From: Blumeriella jaapii
Taxonomy: Eukaryota; Ascomycota; Leotiomycetes; Helotiales; Drepanopezizaceae
DNA: 64,000 nt
NCBI GenBank assembly: GCA_009599575.1
Contig: VWND01000045.1
Span: 1-64,000, forward strand
Direction of reading: 5' to 3'
The notes beneath the pieces are model-generated. The model did no database searches, was not told where the DNA came from, and was given only the letters and a program-made list of their open reading frames with translations. Shown piece after piece: positions 23,791 through 36,878 of this stretch. A program made the translations under genes and the position numbers. Every line of letters begins with the position of its first letter. The first letter of the stretch is position 1.

Positions 23791-24180
23791 CAAACATCTG
23801 TTTAAAACAGCGAAAAAAATAAACAATGCAAAAAATAACAAATAATAAAATGCATAAAAAATAGTTTTCGTAAAATATGCGAATAATATAAATATATTAA
23901 ATATGCGGCTTAAATATATACAAAGCTTTTGTTTTGGTAAACAAAAATACAGTTAAACAAAAAAAAGTATAATAGATGTTTTAAATAATATAAAAAAAGG
24001 TTTTAAAAATAAACAAAATAATTAGGTTGTATACAAGCAAAGCAAAATAAAAATAATAAAATAGTATTTAATAAAAAGAAAAACAATAAATAATAAAAAC
24101 AGTAAAACAGTTAATAAATAATTTTGTATATACTTTTCTTTTTTTCGGTTATAAATGGAATTACGATTTGAATTATATTT
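23791..24180. other. E1 spacer between integrase and extra ORF
   Basis: About 390 bp of low-complexity A/T-rich sequence, conserved in position in E2 (29881-30290) and E3 (34991-35420). No gene is supported. It could hold signals for expressing the extra ORF, but none is readable. Confidence 0.6.
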
Positions 24181-25656
24181 TCAGCAGCGGAATTATCGTC
24201 CGGTCGTTTTCAGATTTTTCCAAAGGTTTTTTTTTTTCAAAAGTATAATCGTTTTAATCGAAGTCGTCGTCGGAATCGCTAAAATCGAAATCGCTTTTTG
24301 ATTCAGAATCCAAAGGGTAAATTTGCTAATTTTTTTGTAAAATCTTTTTAATCGGTTGGCGGCGAATATTTTTTTCAATTTTGTTTTATCGAGTTTCGTA
24401 AGCTTATAATAGCTTTTATTTAATTCGGCTTCGTATATTTCGTAAGGTCCGAGCCATTTATAATTAAGCTTAATATCGGCCGATTTGTCGATAACGCGTT
24501 AAACGTCGTAAATTAAAACCAAATCTCTTTTTTTAATTAGCGTTTTTTTTAAAACTTTAATTTTATTTCAGACTTTTTTAGCTGCTTTTTTATATTTTTT
24601 TTTTTTAAAATTATTTTTTTTATATTTATATCGCGGTAATTTAATTATTTAAATTTTATTATTAGCAAATCCGCTTTCGTTTTTATTTTAATCACGTTAT
24701 AAAACTTTTACATAAGCTATTTTGTTTTTAAAAGCAATCGAGCGTTTCTGCCGTATTAAATAAAAAATAAGATTATTTTAATAAAAGCGTATATATATAT
24801 ACGCATAGCAAAAAGCATTTCCGAGAATTTTCGCGATCAACGCTTATAACCCTTTCGAATAGCTTTTAAAAAGCCGTTAAAAATATTTCTATAGCTTCGT
24901 TTTACAAATCCGTTGCTTTTCGAATTATAAATTAAAATCTAAATACGCTAAATGCCGTATTTTTTTATAAAAGTCTCGATAACGCTTTTGTTTTCGGGTT
25001 TATTATCGACGTTTAATTTGCTAAACAAACCGTATCGATATACAACGTTTTTTCAAAAAAAAATCGCTATAATTTCGAAAATAACGTTTCGGAAAAATCG
25101 CTTTTCAGGCTATTTAAAAAAATCGTCGATAACGAATACAAAACATATATAACCGCGATCGATAATTAATACGCGTATAACGTCGAAATTGATTTTTTTT
25201 TAAATTTCAAAAAACTATATCGGATATAATAAGTTTTTTTTTCGGCCAGGTTTTCGTTTTTAGCAAAAAATACAACTTTTAACGAAAACTTTACAGTTTT
25301 CGAAGCATTTTTTCTATTAAAAATCGTTTTTGATTCGGTAATAAATAGCTTTAGCTTTTTTATAAAACACTTTTTCGTAGGCTTTTTTTATAATTTGAAA
25401 TTTATCGGCTTTATTATTTATTACTAAGCGTTTTTAATATATATTATTTTTTATTTTATACAGCTTTTTATCGGCTAAAATATAATCGAAAGCTTGGTTT
25501 TTAAATAATTTAAATTAATAATTTGGTACGCTAAATAATTTAAATAAAATAATTAAATAATATACGATTAAATAAAAGTTTTTAATTTCGTAATTATCGA
25601 TTAAAAATTTATTTTCGTCGTTGGTCGGCTTATTCCGATCGTTTTCGATTAAATTT

Positions 25657-25689
25657 ATTCGCGATGCTAACCGAAATAACAACGCGAAT
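25657..25689. repeat. 33-nt palindrome, E1 RNase H/integrase locus a
   Basis: Arms ATTCGCGATGCTA and TAACAACGCGAAT, loop ACCGAAA. Confidence 0.82.
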
Positions 25690-25719
25690 GCTTTTTCGGC
25701 CCGAAAATTAATGTTTTTT

Positions 25720-25752
25720 ATTCGCGGTACCAGCCGAAATAGCAACGCGAAT
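25720..25752. repeat. 33-nt palindrome, E1 RNase H/integrase locus b
   Basis: Arms ATTCGCGGTACCA and TAGCAACGCGAAT, loop GCCGAAA; only 30 nt from locus a and in the same orientation. Confidence 0.82.
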
Positions 25753-26115
25753 AATTTTGATTCTGTAAAACCCAAAGCGCAAATAACAAAGCAGCCGATT
25801 TCGTTAGCGATTTATTCGTCGATATTTTATTCGCTTTGTTTAACGAAATTAAACGGATAAAAGCGTTTTCGTTTTAAAAAAGGCCGTTTGCCGCTGTATT
25901 AATTATTTTTTTAATATGTTTAATTTCGAAGTTTATAAATCGTATCTAAGCTATTTAATTAATAACGAATGCTTTTAGCAAATCATTGGCTTTTTTATTT
26001 AATTAATCGATAAGAATTTTTGCGTTTGTTTTTAAAATAAAATATACGCCGTACAATTCGCTTTTCATTTTTTTTATTATTTTAAAAGCGCCTCGATATT
26101 TTCGTTTAATAATAT

Positions 26116-26382
26116 TGTAAAAGTAGGTAGGAAAACCAGACTGATACGGCCATATGTCGATGGGTAAAATAGTCTAGGAAATCCCTAGAAAAAACTGACG
26201 AAAAAAAAAGAAAAATGAATAAAGGTATGAATTGAACTGCGTACCTATAATACTATTTAAAAGAGTGCTTTGCTTTTATATCTGTTAAAAGTAGTCAGTA
26301 GCAAAAGGTTTCGGAGGAGTTTATGCCTCGACCATAGCTAAAACTATTAATTTTTATTAATACAAAGTATTACCGTTTTATA
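26116..26382 (-). repeat. 3' LTR of E2 (267 bp)
   Basis: Keeps the TG end (TGTAAAAGTAGGTAGG on the plus strand). The internal side ends TTTTATA. Confidence 0.95.
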
Positions 26383-26499
26383 TTCTGTTTTAAATAATAT
26401 ACGTAATCGTTTTTGATTACGACCAAAAAAAAACATAATTTCAATAAGTGCAATCTAGTTTATTTTATATAATTTAAAAATCAATTAACCAAAACCCAA

Positions 26500-29400
26500 C
26501 TTTCTAATCCTATACTTTTTCGGTCTTCTAACCCGTTTTTAGCCTTTTTGCTATTAGCTTTTGCGAAAAAATAGCGTTTCGCTTATCGTTTAAATTATTT
26601 TGTTTATTTTGCTTTTTTAAAAAGTAATTCGATAAAATGTTAATCGAAGTATCGTTTAGATTTACGAACGTTTTAATAGCTTTTTCGTCGATAATATTAT
26701 TAGATGTCGCCGCTACGAATGCTTTTTACGACTTTTTTCCGTAAATAATAGATTTCAGCTTTTGAACGTGGTTCCACGCTTTGCAAAAAGCGTTAAAAAG
26801 TTTTGTATTAAAATCGTAAAAATAATCGATTAGTTCGTCGTAATTAAAACCGATTAACGCTTTTGCTTCGCGTAAAACTAATAGGTCGGATTACGGTTGT
26901 TTGCCGACGAATGCTTTTAAAAAAGTTCCGAAGCCTGTAAAAAAAACTATTTTACGAAATGATTCGAAAATAATCGTTTGCAATCGAAATTACCGAAAAT
27001 ATTATAATTGCTTTCGCCGCAGTATAAATAATATTAGATTGCCTATCGAATTGTCGTTTTCGAAATAGTTTTATATTTTTGCGCCGTATAATTATTCGAA
27101 TAAACCAGTATTGCGCCGTCGGTTTTTTGGGTTTTGAATTTAACGAAAACCTTTTGCTTAGTCGAAAAGCTAATAAAAATTATTTTATTTTTTATTTCGT
27201 AGCTTTCGGTTTCGTAGTCCGATAAAATAGCCGAGGCCATTGCTTTAAACGCGCTGAAATACGAGAAAACTGAGCTTTTTTAAATAATTTTAATTAGCTT
27301 AACGTCGTGGTATAATTGCAAATAAGCTTCGATTATTTCCGAATTGTATGCGAATACAGGCAGAACGTAATAATCGAAAATAGCGTCGGTAAGGTTTTCG
27401 ATTTTTTCTTTTTTTTGAAAATCGGCGATATCGAATTTTATAATTATAATACGGTCGAGGCCAGCGAAATTTAAAACGATCGGAACGTTAAAGTATATTA
27501 TAAAGCGGCAGTTTCCAAGATTTCGAATAATTAAAACAGCGAAGTAAAAGCCGGGGTGTATTTTAAAAGCTTGTTAAATAAAACTGTAAAGCATATTGGC
27601 GAAAAAAGCTGTAAGCGCTTTTTGGGTTTTAATTAATCGGAAATAATATTTGTATATAGCTATTTTTTTTTTATAAAATGCAATAATAGCTTATTTTTTC
27701 CGTTATAAGTATTTATATAATTAACGAATTCGCAGCTTAATTTAAGCAGATTTTAAAATATACTTTCGGTCGAAAAGCTAAAAAATCGGTTTTTAAGAAT
27801 ATTCGTTGCTTTTATTTTTTTACGTTTTAATCGAGCTTTATAATCGCGCTGAAAATCTTAGGATTTGTTTTAAAATTTGCGTAGCCTAAGTAAACTTTAA
27901 TATGCGCTTAGATAATTTTCGCAGTTTTTCGTCGGAATATAAATTGGTTATTAAAATTAATTTCGAATACGTCGTAATTCGAATTTCTGATAGCAGCGAA
28001 TCGATTAGCAAAGCCGACAACGTTAACTTTTTTTGTAATCAAATCGCAGTACGCCGCGTAATAGCGTATATAAAAATAGCAGAATTTGCCGTTTTTTTTG
28101 GCGTTAACGTTATTCGTAAAAACGAAATCAAAAAATCGGAATTTCTTAGCGAAAAAAAGTTCGAATAAAAACGGGTCACCGTTTTTAAAAATCTTTTTTA
28201 TTTGCTTTAGCGTATTATATTTGCAATTTTCCGAAAAAAGCTTAGTTTAGTTTTCGTTCGAAGCAAAAAGAAAAAAATTAACGGATTTATTTGTTTTTTA
28301 TATAAAAATATCGAAATAAAACTTTTAAATCGTTTCGTCGTCGAAAGCGAAAATTTTAAGCAGAATAATCTAATCTTATGCTTTTTGTATGATTTTTTCC
28401 GCGATAACTTCGATATTTTTTTTCAGGCTTTTTCGGTCGAAACGTATAATAATCGAGATTTTAAATGCTTTTATTAAAGTCTGGAATATTAGCGATAGCG
28501 GTATTACGTTTTTAAACGCGGCAAGCGTTTCTGGTATTTATATATTTAATTTCGAAAGATTAGATTCCGGGTCGTTTGAGTTTTTTCTTTTCGGAATGCC
28601 GGTGTTTTTTAAATCTGATTTCGTAAAATCGTCGCGTTTTTTGTTAATTAATTTAAAGCTTATAATTCGGCGTCGATTTCCGGCTGTTTTTATTCGCGAT
28701 GCCTTTTTTATTAGCGACGTGAATAGTTTTTTTTTTCGAACAAAAAAGGTTTCGGAAATGTCGGCGCGCTTTTTTACGTTTTTTGTTTTTATTTTTTCCG
28801 GAATTATATTTACAAATACAATAAGTTTTTTGTATTCGAATAAGCGGTTGTTTGTTATTACGCTTTTGGTTTCGTTTTCGGATTCGTTTTCGATAATTAA
28901 AAATAAAAATCGCCGAGTTGTTTTAGCTGTTTTAAAAATATTAATTGCTATTGCGTATGTTTTTCGAATTAAACGAAAATAATATTAGTTTTTTCGTTTT
29001 TTTCGTCGTCGTAAATTTAAAACGTCGGAATAGCGTCGTTTTTTTCGTTCGGTATAAAAATGCCGCATTTAGCGACGTTTAGTTTTTTGCTTTGAAAAAA
29101 AATCAGATTTAGAATTTCGCAACCGATTAGGATTTTTTTTAGCGATTATATAGCGTCGTCGATCAGTTTGCAGACAGCTGTAAAAAGGTTTATAAATCTG
29201 CGGGCTTTTGGATTGTTAGCTTTTAGGATTTGCGTTTTAAAAATATAAGCGTTTAGCATTTAAATTTCTTTTTTCGTAAGGGTAATAGTTTCGAAAAAGC
29301 AAGCGAAATGCCGAAATAAAATAATATTAATAATTTTGCTAAAAACGTATTTTTAAATATTTTTTTTTTATTAATTTAGCAAAAAGCGCAATATTCGGTC

Positions 29401-29880
29401 TGTTATTTTTTTTTTATTATTTCGAGCTTTTTTTGCTTCGGCGAAAACTTTTGAAGCGTTGTTATAATTTAGCAGGAATTTATCGTAATTAAAATTTTTG
29501 CAAACGAATTCAATTTTAACGAAACTTTCGTAATCGAATAAAAATTCGTTAACGTTTTTAATTATTATATCGAATTGTTTTATAAATGTTTTTACGAAAA
29601 CTGCTTATTAATTTAAAATGGCGGCATTATATATTTGTTTGAATTCGGAAAAGTTGCGTATAATAGTTCCGTTTCAGAATAGATTAAAAATAAATTTGCC
29701 AGGTTTGGCAACGCTTTGCTTAGGAAACGATATGATATCGATGGGTTTGTTATATTTATTAAAAAGTAGATGGAAAAAAGTACGGGGACTGTAGGGTATT
29801 TGTATCCAAAAGTTACGGGAATCCGCATGCTGTTTTTCTAATAAATTATGACTGTTTAGACAAGCATCCGTTCAGAACAG
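26500..29880 (-). pseudogene. E2 extra 3' ORF (unrecognised, most legible copy)
   Basis: About 1,100 codons on the minus strand, starting near 29880 (ATG not certain) and ending near 26500. Blocks in order: NKPIDIISFPKQ (29750), SEFKQIYNAAI (29630), EAKKARNNKKKI (29430), FINLFTAVCKLIDD (29180), RADISETFFVRKKK (28750), AGNRRRIISFKLINKKRDD (28650), ILLKIFAFDDETI (28350), GDPFLFELFF (28160), FCYFYIRYYAAYCDLI (28070), IKFDIADFQKKEKIENL (27415), SAILSDYETESYEIKNKI (27220), DGAILVYSNNYTAQ (27110), LREAKALIGFNYDELIDYF (26860). No family was recognised; it is not a readable chromodomain, envelope or RT. Broken by few stops relative to its length. Confidence 0.68.
28692..28724. repeat. 33-nt palindrome in E2 extra ORF
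   Basis: Arms ATTCGCGATGCCT and TAGCGACGTGAAT, loop TTTTTAT. Same site as in E1 (15231) and E3 (33809). Confidence 0.8.
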
Positions 29881-30290
29881 CGAAAAAAGTAAACAATGCA
29901 GAAAGTAGCAAATAATAAAATGCATAAAAAATAGTTTTCGTAAAATGTACGAATAATATAAATATATCAAATATGCGGCTCAAACATATATAAAGCTTTT
30001 GTTCTGATAAACAAAAATATAATTAAATAAAAAAAAGTATAGTAAATGTTTTAAATAATATAAAAAAAGTCTTAAAAATAAATAGTATATATAAAACAGA
30101 ATAATTAGATTATATACAAACAAAGCAAAACAAAAACAATAAAATAATATATAATAAAAAAAAAATAATAGACAAATAAAAACAGTAGAACAGTTAGTAA
30201 ACAATTTTGTAAGCACTTTTCTTTTTTTCGGTTATGGATGGAATTACGATTTGAATTATGCTTTTAGCGGGGTTATCGTTCGGCTGCTTC
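29881..30290. other. E2 spacer between integrase and extra ORF
   Basis: Low-complexity, A-rich on the plus strand. The minus-strand open stretch 29980-30216 is Phe/Leu/Tyr-rich because of T runs and is not conserved as protein in the other copies. Confidence 0.6.
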
Positions 30291-31235
30291 CAAACCTTTT
30301 CAGGGGGCTGGGCTTTTTTTTTTTCAGAAGTATAATCGCTTTGGTCGGAATCGTCGTCGGAATCGTTGGAATCGGAGTCGCTGTCTGAATCAAAGTTTAA
30401 AAAATAAATTTGCTGGTTTTTTTTGTAAAATCGCTTAACCGGTTGGCGGCGAACGTTTTTTTCAGTTTTGTTTTATCGAGTTTCGTAAGCTTATAATAGC
30501 TTTTATTCAATTCGGCCTCGTATATTTCGTAAAGTCCGAGCCATTTATAATTAAGTTTAATATCGGCCGATTTATTAATAGCGCGCTGAACGTCGTAAAC
30601 TAAAATCAAATCTTTTTTTCTGATTAGCGTTTTTTTTAAAATTTTAATTTTATTTCAGACTTTTTTAATTGCTTTTTTATTTTTTTTTTTTTTTAGAATT
30701 ATCTTTTTTATATTTATATCGCGGTAATTTAGCTGCTTAAATTTTATCGCTAATAAATTAGCTTTCGTTTTCATTTTGATTACGTTATAAAGCTTTTATA
30801 TAAGTCATTTTGTTTTCAAAGGCAGTCGAACGTTTTTGCCGTATTAAATAAAAAATGGGATTATTTTAGTAAGAGCGTATATATATATGCGTATAGCAAA
30901 AAGCATTTCCGAGAATTTCCGCGATTAACGCTTATAGCCTTTTCGAATGGCTTTTAAAAGGCCGTCGAAAATATTTTTATAGCTTCGTTTAACGGATTTA
31001 TTGCTTTTCGAATTATAAGCTAAAATTTAAATGCGTTAAATGCCGTATTTTTTTATAAAGATTTCGATAACGCTTTTATTTTCGGATTTATTATCGACGT
31101 TTAATTTGCTAAACAAACCGTGTCGATATATAACGTTTTTTAAAAAAAGGTCGCTATAGCTTCGGAGATAGCGTTTCGGAAAAATCGCTTTTCAAGCCAT
31201 TCAGATAGGTCGTTAATAGCGAATACGAAATATAT
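30290..31235 (-). pseudogene. pol: E2 integrase, C-terminal part
   Basis: The open stretch 30397-30609 reads LVYDVQRAINKSADIKLNYK, then WLGLYEIYEAELNKSYYKL and FAANRL, the GPY-type end of the integrase. It is followed by an acidic Ser/Asp-rich tail (30310-30400). Upstream, toward 31235, it runs into the integrase core and is cut by E3; it resumes at 42539. Confidence 0.85.
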
Positions 31236-31502
31236 TATAAAAGTAGGTAGAAAAACCAGACTGATACGGCCATATGTCGGTGGGTAAAATAGTCTAGGGA
31301 ATCCCTAGAAGAGACTGAAGAAAAGAAAAGAAAAATAAATAAAGGTATGAATTGGATTGCGTGCTTATGATATTATTTAAAGGGATGCTTTGCTTTTATA
31401 CCTATTGAAAGTAGTTAATAGCAAAGAGTTTCGAAAGGATTTATGCTTCGACTATAGCTAAAACTACCAACTTTTATTAATACAAAGTATTACCGTTTTA
31501 TA
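31236..31502 (-). repeat. 3' LTR of E3 (267 bp)
   Basis: Pairs with 42270-42534. The internal side is followed (plus strand) by TTTTGTTCCAAATAAT, whose complement is a weak polypurine candidate. Confidence 0.95.
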
Positions 31503-31629
31503 TTTTGTTCCAAATAATATACGTAATCGTTTTTGATTACGACCAAAAAAAAATATAATTTTAATAAGTTCAATTTAGTCTATCCTATATAATCTAAAAA
31601 TCAATTAATTAAAAACCGAACTTTTTAGC

Positions 31630-34600
31630 TTTATATTATTTCGGTTTTTTAATCCGTTTTTGGCCTTTTCGCTATTGGCTTTTGCGAAGGGATAGCGTTT
31701 CGCTTGTCGTTTGAATTATTTTGTTTATTCTGCTTTTTTGAAAAATAGCTCGATAAAATATTAGTCGAAGTATCGTTTAAACTTACGAACGTTCTGATAG
31801 CTTTTTCGTCGATAATATTATTAAGCGTCGCCGCGACAAATGCTTTTTACGATTTTTTTTCGTAAATAATAAATTTCAGTTTTTGTATATGATTCTACGT
31901 TTTGCAAAAAGCGCTAAAAAGTTTTGTATTAAAATCGTAAAAGTAATCGATTAGTTCGTCGTAATTAAAATCGATTAACGTTTTTGCTTCGCGCAAAACT
32001 AATAGATCGGATTACGGTTGTTTACCGACGAATGCTTTTAAAAAAGCTTCGAGGTTTGTAAAAAAGACTATTCCACGGAATAGTTCGGAAGTAATCGTTT
32101 GCAGTCGAAATTACCGAAGGTGTTATAATTGCTTTCGCCGCAGTACAAACAGTATCAGATTGCTTATCGGATTATCGTTTTCGAAATAGTTTTTGTACTT
32201 TTGCGCCGTGTAATTGTTCGAATAGATTAGCATCGCGCCGTCGGTTTTTTGGGTCCTGAATTTAACGAAAACTTTTTGCTTAGTCGAAAAGTTGACAAAG
32301 ATTATTTTATTTTTTATTTCGTAGCTTTCGGTCTCGTAATCCGATAAAATAGCCGAAGCTACTGTTTTAAACGCGTTAAAATACGAAAAAACTAGGCCTT
32401 TTTAAATGGTTTTAATTAGCTTGGCGTTGTAGTATGATTGTAAGTAAACTTCGATTATTTTCGAATTATATGCGAGTATAAGTAAAACGTGATAATCGAA
32501 AATAGCGTCGATAGGATTTTCGATTTTTTTCTTTTTTTAAAAATCGGCGATATCGAATTTTATAATTGTAATACGGTCGGGACTAATAAAACCTGGGGCG
32601 ATCGGAACGTCAGGGTATGCCACGAAGCGGCAGTTTTTAAAGTTCCGAGTAATCAAAGCAGCGAAGTAAAAGCCGGGATGTATTTTAAAAGCTTGTTAAA
32701 TAAAATTGTAAAATATATTAGCGAAAAAAGCTGTAAGCGCTTTTTGGGTTTTAACTAATCGAAAATAATGCTTGTATATAGCTACTTTTTTTTTTATAAA
32801 ATGCAGCAGTAGCTTGTTTTCTCCGTTGTAAAATCTTACGTGGTTAACGAATTCGCAGCTTAATTCAGGCAGATTTTAAAATACATTTTCGGTCGAAAAG
32901 CCAAAGAAATCGGCTTTTAGAAATATTCGTTGTTTTTACTTTTTTACGTTTCAATCGAGCTTTGTAATCGCGCTGAGAGTTTTAAAATCTGTTTTAAAAT
33001 TTGCGTAGCCTAAGTAAGTTTTCGCACGCGCTTGGGTAATTTTCGCAGTTTTTCGTCGGAATATAAATTAATTATTAAAATTAATTTCGAATACGTTGTA
33101 ATCCGAATTTCTGATGATAGCGAATCGATTAACGAAGCCGATAACGTTAACTTTTTTTATAATTAAATCGTAATACGCCGCGTAATAGCGTACGTGAAAA
33201 TGGCAGAATTTGCCGTTTTTTTTAGCGTTGATATTATTCGTAAAAACGAAATTAAAAAATCGGAGTTTTTTAACGAAAAAAAGCTCGAATAAAAACGGGT
33301 CACCGTTTTTAAAAGTTTTTTTTATTTGCTTTAATATATTATATTTGCAGTTTTCCGAAAAAAGCTTGGTTTAGTTTTCGTTCGAAGCAAAAGGAAAAAG
33401 CTGACGGATTCGCTTGGCTTTTATATAAAAATGTCGAAATAAAACTTCTAGATCGTTTCGTCGTCGAAAGCGAAAGTTTTAAACAAAGTAATTTGATTTT
33501 GTATTTTTTATATGATTTTTTCCGCGATAATTTCGATATTTTTTTCCAAATTTTTTCGGTCGAATCGTATAATAGTCGAAATTTTAAATGCTTTTATTAA
33601 AATTTAAAATATTGGCGGTACGACGTTTTTAAACGCAGCAGGCGTTTTTGATATTTGCGTATTTAGTTTCGAAAGGTTAGATTTAAAATCGTTTGAGTTT
33701 TTTTTTTTCGGAATGCCGGTGTTTTTCGAATCTGATTTCGTAGAATCGTCGTTTTTTTTATTAATTGGCTTAAAAGCTATAGCTCGGCGTCGATTTCCGG
33801 CTGTTTTTATTCGCGGTGCCTTTTTTGCTGGCGACGCGAATAATTTTTTTTTCCGAACAAAAAAGGTTTCGGAAATGTCGGCGCGCTTTTTTACGTTTTT
33901 TATTTTTATTTTTTCCGGGAACGTTTTTATAAGTATAATAAGCTTTTTGTATTCGAATAGACGGTTGTTTGCTGTTACGCTTTTGGTTTCGTTTTTTAAT
34001 TCGTTTTCGACAGTTGAAAATAAAAATCGCTGAATTGTTTTAGCTGTTTTAAAAGTATTAATTGCTACCGCGTATGTTTTTTCGAACTGAACGAAAATAA
34101 TATTAGCTTTTTCGTTTTTTTTATCGTCGTAAATTTAAAATGTCGAAATAGCGTTGTTTTTTTTTTTCGGTATAAAAATGCCGCATTTAGCGATATTCAG
34201 TTTTTTGCTTTAAAAAAAAGTCAGATTTAAAATTTCGCAACCGATTAAAACTTTTTTTAGCGATTGTATAACGTCGTCGATTAGTTTGCAGACGGCTGTA
34301 AAAAGGCTTATAAATCTGCGGGCCTTTAGATTGTTGGCTTTTAGAGTTTGCGCTTTTAAAATATAAGCGTTTAATACCCAGACTTTTTTTTTAATAAAGG
34401 TAATAATTTCGAAAAAGCGAGCGAAATGCCGAAATGGAATAATACCGGTGATTTTGCTAAAAACGTATTTTTAAATATCTTTTTTTCGTTGATTTAGCAA
34501 AAAGCGTAATATTCGGTCTGTTATTTTTTTTTGTTATTTCGAGTTTTTTTTGCTTCGGCGAAAATTTTTAAAACGTTATCGTAATTCAGCAGAAATTTTT

Positions 34601-34990
34601 CGTAGTTAAAGCTTTTACGAACGAATTCAGTTTTAACGAAGCTTTCGTAATCGAATAAAAATTCGTTAACGTTTTTAATTATTATATCGAATTGTTTTAT
34701 AAATGTTTTTACGAAAGCTGCTTATTAATTTAGGATAGCGGTATTGTATATTTATTTGAATTCGGAAAGATTGCGTATAATAGTTTCGTTTTAAAATAAG
34801 TTAAAAATAAGCTTGCCAGGTTTAGCAACGTTTTGTTTAAAAAACGATATAATATCGATAGGTTTGTTAATTAAAAAAATATGTTGTGTTTATTAAAAAA
34901 TAAATAAAAAAAAGTACGAAAATTATAAAGTATTTGTATTTAAAAGCTACGGGAATCCGCATGCTGTTTTTTTAATAAATTATAACTGTT
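31630..34990 (-). pseudogene. E3 extra 3' ORF (unrecognised)
   Basis: Same ORF as in E2, about 3.36 kb. Its reading frame restores several residues lost in E2, for example GFYFAALITRNFKNCRFVAY near 32620-32680 and LLHFIKKKVAIYKHYFRL near 32760-32815. The C-terminal end reads NDKRNAIPSQKPIAKRPK near 31670-31710, a basic tail. Function is unknown to me; its presence in all three E copies in the same place shows it belongs to the element. Confidence 0.67.
33809..33841. repeat. 33-nt palindrome in E3 extra ORF
   Basis: Arms ATTCGCGGTGCCT and TGGCGACGCGAAT, loop TTTTTGC; the least mutated copy at this site. Confidence 0.82.
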
Positions 34991-35420
34991 CAAATAAGCA
35001 TTCGTTTAAAACAACGAAAAAAATAAATAATGCAGAAAATAGCAAATAATGAAATGCATAAAAGATAGTTTTCGTAAAATATACGAATAATACAAATGTA
35101 TTAAATATGCGGTTTAAAACATATACAAAGCTTTTGTTCTGATAAACAAAAATACAGTTAAACAAAAAAAAGTATAATAAGTGTTTTAAATAATATAAAA
35201 AAAGGTTTTAAAAATAAACAGTGTATATGAAACAAAATAATTAGGTTGTATACAAACAAAGCAAAATAAAAACAATAAAATAGTATATAATAAAAAAGAA
35301 AAACAATAGATAATAAAAAACAATAGAATAGTTAGTGAACAATCTTGTATATATCTTTTTTTTCCTCGGTTATAGGTGGAATCACGATTTGAATTATGCT
35401 TTTAGCGAGGTTATCGTTCG
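34991..35420. other. E3 spacer between integrase and extra ORF
   Basis: A/T-rich low-complexity stretch, no gene supported. The acidic integrase tail ends at its right border. Confidence 0.6.
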
Positions 35421-36800
35421 GCTGCTTTCAAACCTTTCCAGAGGGTTTCTTTTTTTTAAAAATATAATCGCTTTGATCGGAATCGTCGTCGGATTCGCTG
35501 GAATCGGGGTCGCTGTTTAATTTAAAATCCAAAGGATAGATTTGCTGATTTCTTTTATAAAATCGTTTTAACCGGTTGGCGGCGAACGTTCTTTTCAGTT
35601 TTGTTTTATCGAGTTTCGTAAGCTTGTAATAGCTTTTATTTAATTCGGCTTCGTATATTTCGTAAGGTCCGAACTATTTATAATTAAGCTTAGTGTCGGC
35701 CGATTTGTTAATAGCGCGCTAGACGTCGTAAATTAGAACCAGATTTCCTTTTTTGATTGACGTTTTTTTAAAAACTTTGGTTCTATCTCAAATTTTTTTA
35801 ATTGCTTTCCTATATTTTTTTTTTTTTAAAATTATTTTTTTTATATTTATATCGCGGTAATCTAGCTGTTTAAATCTTATTGCCAGCAGGTCAGCTTTCG
35901 TTTTTATTTTAATCACGTTATAAAGCTTTTATACAGGCCATTTTGTTTTTAAAAGCAATCGAGCGTTTTTACCGTATTAAATAAAAAATAAAATTATTTT
36001 AATAAAAGCGTATATACACGTGCGTATAACAAAAAGCATTTCCGAGAATTTCCGCGACCAACGCTTATAGCCTTTTCGAATAGCTTTTAAAAGGCCGTCG
36101 AAAATATTTTTATAGCTTCGTTTAACGAATCCGTTGCTTTTCGAATTATAAGCTAAGATTTAAATGCGCTGAATATTATATTTTTTTGTAAAAGTTTCGA
36201 TAACGCTTTTGTTTTCGGGTTTATTATCGACGTTTAATTTATTAAATAAACCGTGTCGATATACAACGTTTTTCTAAAAAAAAGTCGCTATAGCTTCGAA
36301 AATAGCGTTTCGGAAAGGTTTTTTTTCAGGCTATTTAAACAAATCGTCGATAACGAATACGAAGCACGTATGCTTGCGGTCGGTGGTCGGTACGCGTGTA
36401 ACGTCGAGATTGATTTTTTTTCAGATTTTAAAAAACTACGTCGGATATAATAAGTTTTTTTTTCGATTAAGCTTTCGTTTTTAATAAAAAATGCAGCTTT
36501 TGACGAAGATTTTGCAGTTTTCGAAGCATTTTTTTCTATCAGAAATCGTTTTTGGTTCGGTGATAAGTAGCTTCAGCTTTTTTATAGAATATTTTTTCGT
36601 AAGCTTTTTTTATAATTTGAAACTTGTCGGCTTTGTTATTTATTATTAAGCGTTTTTGGTATATATTGTTTTTTATTTTGTATAGCTTTCTGTCGGCTAA
36701 AATATAATTAAAAGCTTGGTTTTTAAATAATTTAAACTAATGGTTTGGTATATTAAATGGTTTCGATAAAATGGTTAGATAGTATGCGATTGAATAAAAA
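35420..36800 (-). pseudogene. pol: E3 integrase
   Basis: Minus strand. The zinc-binding region near 36530-36640 includes ADKFQIIKKAYEK and AEATYHRTKND. The core spans roughly 35900-36450 and is broken by frame slips in A/T runs. The C-terminal part includes LNYK, then GPYEIYEAELNKSYYKL (near 35620-35690), FAANRLKRFYKR (35560-35595) and a tail SDPDSSESDDDSDQSDY (35465-35515). The GPY box is intact here. No chromodomain is seen. Confidence 0.83.
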
Positions 36801-36878
36801 TCTTCGGTTTCGTAGTTATCGATCAAAAGTTTATTTTCGTCGTTAATCGGCTTATTTCGATCGTTTTCGGTTAAATTT

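Larger units (their letters stand above)
24180..26115 (-). pseudogene. pol: E1 RNase H end and integrase
   Basis: Minus strand. The RNase H end and the two 33-nt palindromes lie at 25650-25860, then the integrase zinc region (near 25330-25400) and core. The integrase C-terminus reads KLNYKWLGPYEIYEAE (near 24420-24480) and FAANRLKRFYKK (24310-24366). This is the Ty3/gypsy GPY module, in which a Gly-Pro-Tyr box precedes the end of pol. No chromodomain follows, unlike families A and D. The upstream half of RNase H lies beyond E2, at 48702. Confidence 0.8.

Noticed and set aside
28389..28982. 197-codon plus-strand open frame (Phe/Ser-rich)
   Set aside because: It is antisense to the extra ORF of E2. 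The minus strand carries the conserved hydrophilic frame in three copies; plus-strand openness comes from T-rich antisense codons. The shorter plus-strand frames at 15135-15455, 27902-28168 and 33713-34033 are the same case.
29980..30216. 78-codon membrane-like protein
   Set aside because: Phe/Leu/Tyr content follows from T-rich spacer DNA; the frame is not kept in E1 and only partly in E3.
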